Translations under genes and position numbers: made by a program
Shown: positions 57,201-64,000 of the stretch, piece after piece
Position numbering within the stretch: position 1 is the first letter of the stretch
How the letters are laid out: each line of letters starts with the position of its first letter
Notes under the pieces: model-generated
Told to the model about the DNA's origin: nothing
Databases searched by the model: none
Seen by the model: the letters and a program-made list of their open reading frames with translations, nothing else
Source of the DNA: Haliclystus octoradiatus
Taxonomy: Eukaryota > Cnidaria > Staurozoa > Stauromedusae > Haliclystidae
Direction of reading: 5' to 3'
Assembly: GCA_916610825.1 (NCBI GenBank)
Contig: OU744452.1
Span: 8,402,021-8,466,020 of the forward strand
DNA length: 64,000 bases

Positions 57201-58841
57201 CGTGTTAATGACACTTGATAAGTGCCTCTCAGATAATGTGGTTGGAAAGTCTACATGTACAATTTTAAGTTGTTTACACACATCTAAAGACAGATAAAGA
57301 CCGGTCACATCATAACATATAACGACTGTAGTATTTACGCTATTACCATTTAAATCGAAAGTTAATTTGATTGTCCCGGCCTGAACTAAAGCGCGATTAT
57401 CGACGCCAACGTAATTATGTGGACTGAACGGAGCCAACGTGCTATCGAATTTGCCTATTGATTTCAGAAAGTCAAGACCTGCAACGGTTCCTTGAGCACC
57501 TGTGTCGCAGACAGCAGGGAAACGACCTAACAGTTTATTGTCTTCCCTAACATCGACATCAATTGTCGGTAATTTGCCACCATTGGAAGCTTGCATCGAT
57601 TTAATAACTGATGTGCTCACGGTTTTGGTTTTCTCTAAGGACTTTAAACGTTTACGGCAAACTTTTGAGTAATGCCCTTTGAGGCCACAGTGGTCACATG
57701 TCACGTTTGCGGCAGGGCAGACTGATGTAAAATGCTTAACATAGCCGCACTTAGAACAAGGGCTTACTGAATTACTTGACTTGGAAGCAGAGTTACTGTC
57801 GTCATGCTTCGTTTTCTGTTGACGGTTATTATGATTTTTCTTAGCTTTGGTAGATTGTACATTACCAATTGTGCTATGTGTGGCGTGGGCTTGTTGACCT
57901 AGGGTACTAACAGTGGAAGAAGCGGCTTCTTCGGTTTGTAAAAATTTGAGAGTGTCCTCTAGGTTTAGCGGGGGAGATTTTGCGATAACTTTGCGTTTTA
58001 AATTTTCATCCCTTAAACCTAGTACTAGAACAGCGGTCCGCAGTGCTTCTGGAGTCACTGCATCTACATTAGCATAGTCACTTTTCTCCATTAAATACGT
58101 ATAATATTGATCAATTAACTGGTTTGAGCCTTGAGTGACTGTGAGAAAGCTTTGCCAGTCGAGGTTAGAGTTGCGCTTAGATCTTAAGTGATCGGTTATC
58201 TTTTTCAGTATTAACTTAAGGGAGTCCGTCGTTGAACGTTCGATTTTGATGACGCGGCGTACCATGTTCAGAAATGCTGGGGAACACAGACCCCAAAAGG
58301 TAGCAATTTGCCTATCATGAGGCTGGGCGTCTAAATCAATAATCGCGATATAATTCAGAAATACCTCCTGCCAATCCAGGAACTGCTTTAGGTTGATGTC
58401 TGCATCTAATGTTGGTGGTGTCTTTATGACAGGTCGGGCAGAGGTCTGAACGTTGACTTGCTGAGACGTGCTTTCTCGGTTTTCTGGATCAGTGGTGCTT
58501 GTGACTACGGTTTTCGGCACAACGGCCGTAACGGCACGCACTTGTCTCTCGAGGTCATAAAAACTGTTTTCTAATTCAACCAATTGTGGCTCTTCCGGGT
58601 CTTCTGCTCCATCTTTGATGGGTTCTTGTACCAACACGGCCAAATGTGACGCCACATAGCGTTCCAGCGCATCGTGAGCGCGTTTCGTTGTGATCGTCAA
58701 ATTTTCCCTATCACTTTCAGTTCGTTCTGCTACTTCTGTACTGGTGAAACTGGTGAGGGATGCCACCAGACGATCTAAGGCTCTTGTCAAATGTCCTTTA
58801 AGGCCTGATCGACTGTTTTTCAATAATTTAACATCAGCCAT
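54261..58841 (-). CDS. Ty3/Gypsy Gag-Pol polyprotein
   Basis: One 1526-residue frame. Gag occupies about the first 400 residues and ends with two zinc knuckles (around 362-395, CxxC...H...C pattern). The aspartic protease motif DTGA is at about 446. Reverse transcriptase follows, with the catalytic pair in VVDDTLIDG at about 790. RNase H has QTDASKTKGLGYAL. The integrase has an HHCC zinc-binding region (HASHQG to CSPCQ) and the D,D-E core (SADLF, FRSDGGPQF and a downstream Glu), then a basic tail. Gag and Pol share one frame with no shift or stop between them. The ATG at 58841 lies just inside the 5' LTR. No domain is missing for an autonomous Ty3 element. Confidence 0.95.
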   Translation of the reverse strand: MADVKLLKNSRSGLKGHLTRALDRLVASLTSFTSTEVAERTESDRENLTITTKRAHDALERYVASHLAVLVQEPIKDGAEDPEEPQLVELENSFYDLERQVRAVTAVVPKTVVTSTTDPENRESTSQQVNVQTSARPVIKTPPTLDADINLKQFLDWQEVFLNYIAIIDLDAQPHDRQIATFWGLCSPAFLNMVRRVIKIERSTTDSLKLILKKITDHLRSKRNSNLDWQSFLTVTQGSNQLIDQYYTYLMEKSDYANVDAVTPEALRTAVLVLGLRDENLKRKVIAKSPPLNLEDTLKFLQTEEAASSTVSTLGQQAHATHSTIGNVQSTKAKKNHNNRQQKTKHDDSNSASKSSNSVSPCSKCGYVKHFTSVCPAANVTCDHCGLKGHYSKVCRKRLKSLEKTKTVSTSVIKSMQASNGGKLPTIDVDVREDNKLLGRFPAVCDTGAQGTVAGLDFLKSIGKFDSTLAPFSPHNYVGVDNRALVQAGTIKLTFDLNGNSVNTTVVICYDVTGLYLSLDVCKQLKIVHVDFPTTLSERHLSSVINTNPQNVVNVNKSSSPPKSVFNETARKQWIDSLSSNPTQQQREDDFKKLKQIYSQVFCDTDDVLPPMSGVGDAMKIELIEDHKPFAVHTARQIPFVYRDKAKSEIDRLQKMGVITPVGDTPVEWCHPLVVVGKPNGGVRLCVDLTKLNKQVKRTLHPATTPADAVKNIDLHSKYFTLLDAKCGYWQLPLDEDAQKLTTFITPWGRFKFLRAPMGFISSGDSYNLRCDQALEGISNVNKVVDDTLIDGDSYKTLVDRTCTVLERFVRHGITLNAEKCKFAQKTVDFVGYVIKPGGYSADPRKVEAISNFPSPTNRTELRSFLGLVNQLGMFTPSISSTAAPLRDLLSVKNEFLWLNTHEMAFNSLKEAMTSPPILSLFDPTAETVLQTDASKTKGLGYALMQKQQNEWKLIQCGSRFLQPCENRYAIIELEALAIVWATKKCHIYLAGLPTYTVLVDHKPLLPIFNNYTLDAVENHKLQSYKNKLSNYQFQVVWTKGSAHIIPDALSRAPVNDPSLDDEIENDTSLACMSFTLKVAACSITAENTDDEAAATLNDSKQSNVRQPLPDPIITDLQNVARNDADYQSLITCVENNFAGNSANQPYVLAYKKIWPELSTIDGLVLYGRRIVIPSKARQSVIARLHASHQGIVKTKRRARQTVYWPGINNDIVSSIEACSPCQHYRPSNQKEPLISDKLPSRIFESVSADLFQLNQKYYLVYVDRLSGFPFISEWNSDPSSSQVISVLKSHFSKTGVPSRFRSDGGPQFKSELFTNFLTRWGVNWSPSSPYHPQSNGHAEAAVKALKHLLAKCDNGDIKSESFLQGLLEYRNTPRSEGRSPSEWVYGHPLRSLVPAHYTSFSRSWQTSAKEIDSKLLRNKEATTKNYNKGSKVLKSIPVGSHVLLQHPQSKRWIEDGIVVSKNDRDYRIRLPSGKLKWRNRVFLHVAPDTSSDDIAEPDVSDQVQSDDTPRYPTRSRRPPDYYGRK

Positions 58842-58914
58842 CGTGACGCAATAAAATTAAACTCTTTGAATAACGTAAAATATTACTGTCCAAATAACAG
58901 GATCAACTGCGCCA

Positions 58915-59100
58915 TGTAAGATACGAAGACAATAGACGAATAAACACCCGTGTAGGTATATCCTGTTGATCTGAATCATGTATTTAATATTACGTACATA
59001 CGACCTTCTACACTGGTCGTCACTAACACTCTGATTTAAAACTGCGCAATCATTTAGTTATAAATAACCTTACGCATGCGCATACGATAGATACATTACA
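58915..59100 (-). repeat. 5' LTR of the Ty3/Gypsy element
   Basis: 186 bp; it is the promoter-bearing LTR for the minus-strand element and is followed directly by the primer-binding-site-like sequence at 58900-58914. Confidence 0.95.
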
Positions 59101-59105
59101 AACAG

Positions 59106-59455
59106 TTAAAAAGTTATTACAGTATAGCTGTCTGTTTCAAGTGTCTATAATTTTGTTATTTCTAAATGGTGTGAAAGTATATGATGAGAAAGTTCAACAA
59201 AAACAATTATATATTTTCATCCAGTAAAATTTTGTCGAGCATTGGTTTGTTCTTATGCTAAGTTGTTAAAGTCAAGCTCAAAACTAATTCCTTGGTTTTG
59301 TTCAAATTAATGGTTCCGTGTTCTTATAACTGTATTCGATAAGAAGTGGATAATAGGAATGAATAAAAATATTATATAAAATAAAAAATATAAAATTGTT
59401 TTTGTTGAATTTTCTCGTCAAATTAACTTTCAATAATATTTTAATTAAAACGTAT
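59106..59455. other. Short gap between the Gypsy element and the OSBPL5/8-like stop
   Basis: AT-rich, with no exon or repeat recognised; probably the 3' UTR and flank of the OSBPL5/8-like gene. Confidence 0.4.
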
Positions 59456-62400
59456 TTATTTCTTAGTTCCCGAAGGCATAAATTGTAAAAATGCTTGAAA
59501 CAATAATAGAATAACTACAATAATAATATCCCTCGTTTGAAAACCAAGTGAATTACGATGATTGTTAATTAAACGACGTACATCTGAACGCAATGCAATA
59601 ATTTGTTTATTTGATTCCGCTTGAGCATCTATGATCTCTTTAAAAGATGCATTCTGACCTGCACGGTTTACTCGAAGTGAAGATGTTTTACTACTTTCAC
59701 AATGTCTTGAAGAACCCACGTCAGATTCATCATCGCTTGTTGCTGGGCTGCAAAAAACAAAAGGGAAATTATTTTTATTTATCTATAGACATGAAAATCA
59801 AAGTTCAAATGTTACATCAAGGTCTATAGTAATTTAATAAGAAATTGAAAGCCAAGGAACACAAGCTTGACAGTTTAATGCCGTAATTTGGAGCTGATGA
59901 GAACCTTAATAAGAACATTGAGGTTGAAATTGAGCGAAGAAAATCTCGAAGTTCAAGTTTTTCAATTTAACTTTAGAAACCAAATTGAATTTATCATTAA
60001 ACACAATTTTGCTTAATTAATTCGAAGTTTCCAGCATAATGCTACATTTCCAGTTCTATAGCGTTCCGTCTGAAAGTTTATGTTAAACACATGCCATGTC
60101 CACTACTTAGAATATAAAAATGATGTCTATACAAGTAGACCTTGGAATCCTGCATGGGATTTAATTTTAAAGGTGGAGATTGGAGTAAAACTATCTTGGT
60201 TCCAATTATAATACTTTGATAGTAGTTAATCAGTACACATCAACTGACTTATAGACTTACTATTCAAAATCGGCTGAACCTCGACGTGATCCAATCTCCG
60301 ATTCATCGGGCTCGATAATTGTTGGTAAACGATCACCTCTAGCTATATCATCAAGTGAGCCTCGACTTTTCGAGATATTAACGAGGCTACCGGTTCGAAC
60401 AACATGCGGAGTAATGTGACGAGCTTTTGTCTTGATCACACCCTCAGCCTCGAATTGTACGACATCGTTTGAAGGATCCCACGGTCTCAAACTAATCAAA
60501 GGTAAAACAAATAGCATTATCAATTAACGTATAAAATATAATATAATATGAGGAAGTAAACACATGTATGTGAGAGTGCTCAATGTTTGTTAAAACAGAA
60601 TATATTATAGAATTGAAACAAAGATGACGCAAAAGCCTTTTCCGTTACTTGAAGTTTCACGCGTATATTTTGCGATCATCAGACGGCTTACTAAAATATT
60701 ATATGTTTCAATTTTTAGTAAACCGTCTGATGACCGCAAAATAATGCGTGAAACTCCGAGAAACAGAAAAAGCTTTTGCCTCACCATTGTTCCAATTAAT
60801 CAATATATAAAAAACTAATTTGAGGAGTTACAGAATGTTAAAAATTCCTTCAAGTGTCTTTACAAGATCCAACATTTTCATAAACATCGTGTCAGGGTTT
60901 ATTTTATTAATTACATTTGACTCCTTGTCGAAATCTCTACGAGATTGGATGTTATTTTATACGCTCTCAATCATTGTACCCTCATAATAATTTGAGCACG
61001 ATAGTATTCTATTTGGTTTGTGTTATTAACATCTCTCGAATAGTCTCCCACATAAAACAACCGTAACTACTTACTCTCTGTATTTATAAAGATAAACGTA
61101 AGGGTTAGGAGAATTTGAATCACGAACAAAGAAGTGAGGAGTCCATTCTTCATTTTTCTCCTTTAATTCTCGATGAATATTTCGTTGATGATCTTCAAGT
61201 ATAGATTTTTCTTTAGTAGCAGTTTCCTATCATATAACACAAGTACTTGTTTAAGGGGGGCATCACATTTGCATAAAATAGAATGCTATACGATAAATAT
61301 GTGCACACCGGACAAGGAATCGAACCGCGGCCTCCCGTAAGAAATGCGAACACCGTGGAGATGCAGAGAAGTCTACGGTAGAGACAGAATAAGTTTAAAT
61401 TTCCATTGAATATCTATATGCAGTCTAAAGGCTCCTTGTGCTCATGTCAGACTTCAGCCAATGGCGTCATTGCCAGTGAGCCAGGCTGTGGAATAGAACA
61501 TGAACATTTTCGCAAGTTGTTTTGAAATGATATAAAAAGATCTACCGTGTTGCACGATATTCCTGTATTGCAATGCGAATAAAATAGCTTGGAATTATAA
61601 AATCATGGTTAACTTGGTCATGGTCATCATCAACTTTTAAGCAATCACAGTAAAACTTCACTCAAGTAAATTGTGTGCAAAGTTAAAATTTGAAATCACA
61701 CATTATAAGTATAATGATGCAATAATATAAAGAATTCACTAACTTGGTCATTTTCCTTTAGAGCAGCGGTGACATTTTGCCATAGTCTTTCAGATTCGGA
61801 TTCCATTTGTTCATCTAAATCAACAGTACATCTCTTTAATCTTGATTTTTGTACATCTTCATTTGGTTCCCAAAACACTGTTGGTAGTGGGGTTTCCTGT
61901 ATTATAAATAGATTATGGATTATTTTGGGAGGGATTTGTAATTCCCCCACATATCTGGTAGTGCCGCGATCTTGTATTAGCATCTAGCCTCTAGTTGTAT
62001 TAGCCTCTAGGGGTCGCATGCTGATATATGTTGGGCCGATTGTAATTTTGTTTTCTAAATCCCGCCGATATGCTATGCATCTTAATAATATCATATAAAA
62101 TATATTAGATATTATCTAATAGCAAAACCCAATGCTCCATGCCAGCATTTGACAGAGCTAAACATAATAAAAGGAGTCAAAAGACTACATATTCATAATT
62201 ATATATAATATAAAATATAGCAGCAGACAAGTAATTTTTCTAGCCATTAGCCGTCGTCAGTACTGCTCAGTGAATAAGGGACTGACTTAGCGTGATATAA
62301 CTAAGTCAAGATGAGTTAGTCAATGTCGTGACAAAAATTTACCACATGAAAAAAACATCTGTGTCATACGAGAGTGCTTAAAATATAAAATATATTAATT

Positions 62401-62640
62401 GTATTTTAACAATTTTTGACTACTTGTGTATCAGGCGTATTTAATGTTAGCGTACTTCAGGCTCAAATAAATTTGATCAAATTACTTACGTCATTATTTT
62501 TACGGACATACGCCGTTTAGACATATATTCTTTAAGCATTTTTCAAATTAATATAAGAGACATACTTACTTAACTAAATTAGCTTATTAAACTAGTTACC
62601 TTGCAACACTTACCGTTTTCTCTGCCATCCCATATTCAGT
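59456..62640 (-). CDS. OSBPL8: OSBPL5/8-type oxysterol-binding protein-related protein, 3' exons; 5' part off right edge
   Basis: ORP5/8 proteins are ER-anchored lipid transfer proteins that exchange phosphatidylserine and PI4P at ER-plasma membrane contacts. Exons right to left: ending 62614 (DGEVLITE, acceptor TTTACAG at about 62653), about 61744-61898, about 61074-61226, about 60261-60489 and 59456-59749. Phases agree at each join. The end of the lipid-binding domain is seen in VFWEPNEDVQKSRLKR, ESERLWQNVTAALKENDQ and EKSILEDHQRN. WDPSNDVVQFEAEGVI then matches the family's conserved post-domain segment. A Ser-rich linker and a coiled stretch follow, then a C-terminal membrane anchor (DIIIVVILLLFQAFLQF), which separates ORP5/8 from other ORPs. 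An AATAAA signal overlaps the stop codon. The PH and main ORD exons are missing from the window. Exact exon starts are approximate. Confidence 0.85.
60629..60779. mobile_element. ~150-bp hairpin MITE in OSBPL5/8-like intron
   Basis: The left arm (CAAAAGCCTTTTCCG, GTTTCACGCGTATATTTTGC, GATCATCAGACGG) pairs with the right arm (CCGTCTGATGACCGCAAAAT, GCGTGAAACTC, AAAAAGCTTTTG) around a short AT-rich loop. It shares the GCGATC-TCAGAC core with the hairpin at 18731-18821. Confidence 0.75.
60890..61003 (-). mobile_element. SINE-like family 2, second copy (reverse)
   Basis: It is the reverse complement of the body at 27420-27520: attaattacatttgactcc, gaaatctctacgagattgga and tgttattttata. The tRNA-like head is missing or diverged. 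It lies in an intron of the OSBPL5/8-like gene. Confidence 0.6.
61310..61385 (-). mobile_element. tRNA-like SINE head relic
   Basis: The minus strand has a B-box-like GCGGTTCGATTCCTTGTC. No convincing A box or cloverleaf is seen, so it is listed as a SINE remnant. Confidence 0.35.
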
Positions 62641-62799
62641 AATTAGAACTTCTCCATCCTGTAAATAATCAATGTCAACCATTATTTCAAAATAATAATC
62701 AAAAGTGCTATCTCCATTCTTGGATTTCATGATATAACCTCTCAACCAATGTAAATCGATGTTAAGCAAGTCATGGTCAGCCAGTCACACGTCAGAACA

Positions 62800-64000
62800 C
62801 CAAATCGTACACTAGCTAGCCGGGTTGCGTTCACACTAAAAAAGTTTCGTAAGGAAAATGTAAACAGTACTAAACACTTTTACACTTTCCTTAATGTAAT
62901 GATAACGCGTTCTTGTTTCAAATGTATACATGAAAGTGAGATTCCATAAAGGAGGCTAGGTCTTATATAAATAGCACTGTACAACTAATATAGAGTTTGT
63001 GTACTTAATCCATGTGTTGGTGTTGAGTTGTTCCATGTGTTGGACGAAAGTTGATAATTGATTATACTATACATATTACTTTTACTTATCAAGTGTCATT
63101 TTCTGAGTTATATTACTACACTTAATACCGAGCGCCAGAGAACTAAAACGGCAGGTTTCTCCGGTCAACTTGAAATTCACATAAAATGTTCATAAAAATA
63201 CCATAAATACTTTCACGTTTCTTGTTTTAGTCAAATTTTATTGCGGAGCTCATCAGAGATGAATTTATAAATCATTTCACGGTCAGAACCCTCTCAATTC
63301 ATACATTTTGTGTTTTCGTCATGCTTCCATATTTGGATTCGCAAAATCATGGGAGAACAAAAGAATCAAAGACCATGAACATCCAGCATTTTCTCAAAAT
63401 GATAAGAAGGCTTTGACCGTGAATCATGAGATAAAGATTGGATTTTTGAAGGGTTTACAATAGAATTTAATTGAAACAAGAAATAGGTAATTGTTTAGCA
63501 TATTTTTATGAATACTTTTCTGGGATTTTCAAGTTGCCCGGAGAAACCTGCCGTTTTAGTTCTGTGGCGCTCGGTCTATTAGTTTCCATTCGATAGAAAA
63601 TGATTGGCACGATTGGCATTGAGTGAAATTGATTGACACTTGACACATTAATTGCTTTTCAAGACGTGGATGATTTTGTAATTAGCATCGTTTGAACTAT
63701 TTGTCGATTTCTCTTGAAACAATGAGACCTGTCGCTAGCTGCTATACGTCGTCAATACCGTGGAATATTTCCCTTCTGGTACAAACAAGTGCAAAGTGAG
63801 TGGGATCTGGGGGGGAGGGGTATTTAAGGAGGATAGATTTTGCAGAACTTGTATAGAGAATGGAAACATGAAATCAAAGCTATGTTGGGATATTGAGCAA
63901 GGTTTAACATCAAAATCAGGAAGCGTTCACAATTGACTCAATCAGCGATAGAGATGGGTTCAGTGAATCACTGAAAATTGATTGACTTCAATTGTGAATA
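62800..64000. other. Right-edge region without recognised exon
   Basis: It contains the MITE at 63128-63574 and otherwise AT-rich sequence with a G-rich run near 63809. It is probably intronic, because the OSBPL5/8-like gene must continue beyond 64000. Confidence 0.45.
63128..63574. mobile_element. 447-bp MITE with ~45-bp terminal inverted repeats
   Basis: The left end CCGAGCGCCAGAGAACTAAA and the right end, reversed, CCGAGCGCCACAGAACTAAA continue in register through ACGGCAGGTTTCTCCGG and CAACTTGAAA. Similarity fades after about 45-100 bases. There is no coding. The flanking target duplication is unclear (TA on the left, TC on the right). Confidence 0.78.

Larger units (their letters stand above)
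53936..59100 (-). mobile_element. Complete Ty3/Gypsy LTR retrotransposon
   Basis: Two 186-bp LTRs (53936-54121 and 58915-59100) are identical base for base. They start TGTAA and end TTACA, and are flanked by the 5-bp duplication AACAG (53931-53935 and 59101-59105). On the minus strand a primer-binding-site-like TGGCGCAGTTGATCC follows the 5' LTR directly, and a purine tract (GAAGGGGAGA) precedes the 3' LTR. The internal part is one continuous Gag-Pol frame with no envelope-like frame. Identical LTRs and an intact frame indicate a very recent insertion. It sits between the IL-17R-like and OSBPL5/8-like genes. Confidence 0.95.

Noticed and set aside
53936-59100. Envelope-like gene in the Gypsy element
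   Set aside because: Only about 140 bases lie between the Pol stop and the 3' LTR, and no second frame is present.
62653-62800. Upstream extension of the OSBPL5/8-like exon through an open frame (LHWLRGYIMKSKNGD)
   Set aside because: The frame is open to about 62795, but TTATTTACAG before GATGGAG is a good acceptor and the family homology starts at DGEV. The extension is probably intron.
1-64000. CRISPR arrays, rRNA genes, bacterial-type operons
   Set aside because: The spliced genes and transposon types show animal nuclear DNA. Tandem repeats here have no constant-length unique spacers, and no rRNA-like stretches were seen.

Overview
The window is AT-rich (about one third GC by eye) animal nuclear DNA. 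Genes are split by GT-AG introns on both strands and embedded in a dense layer of transposable elements. The gene content (MADD, PRMT3, a myosin regulatory light chain-like protein, a Shaker-type K+ channel, a Schlafen-like protein, an IL-17 receptor-like protein and an OSBPL5/8-type lipid transfer protein) fits an invertebrate metazoan with a fairly compact genome. I cannot place it more precisely from sequence alone.

Layout. 1-7267 (-): the 5' seven coding exons of MADD, a DENN-domain RabGEF; its 3' end lies beyond the left edge. 8161-9687 (+): an intronless PRMT3, divergent from MADD. 9774-13096 (-): a four-exon myosin regulatory light chain-like gene, tail to tail with PRMT3. 13233-17086: a decayed hAT transposon with an 8-bp target-site duplication (TSD), itself split by an 876-bp Harbinger-type MITE. 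20572-21888 (+): an intronless Kv1/Shaker channel, with a decayed partial copy near 23.4 kb. 24294-27054 (-): a Schlafen-like gene (RRM-like plus AlbA_2 domain) ending in a CaaX-like tail, with a TTCATGAA palindrome array in its intron. 28907-34790: a 5.9-kb foldback, Mutator-like element with ~720-bp inverted repeats and a 9-bp TSD, followed directly by a tRNA-derived SINE that uses the same target site. 36083-36106: an abutting XbaI/SacI/MluI/NotI string that looks like a cloning linker. 36702-53003 (+): a 13-exon IL-17 receptor-like gene (signal peptide, ectodomain, one membrane segment, SEFIR domain); its phases agree at every junction. Its introns hold SINEs, MITEs, a LINE fragment and palindromic arrays. 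53936-59100 (-): a complete Ty3/Gypsy retrotransposon with identical LTRs and a 5-bp TSD. 59456-62640 (-): the 3' exons of an OSBPL5/8-like gene whose 5' part lies beyond the right edge. 62.8-64 kb holds a MITE and no recognised exon.

The genes are not an operon. They are unrelated housekeeping, excitability and immune-type genes. The Schlafen-like and IL-17R-like genes are both of immune type and both carry the same palindromic repeat in introns, which is the most distinctive regional pattern. All splice joins were made by eye from splice consensus, phase and family resemblance.
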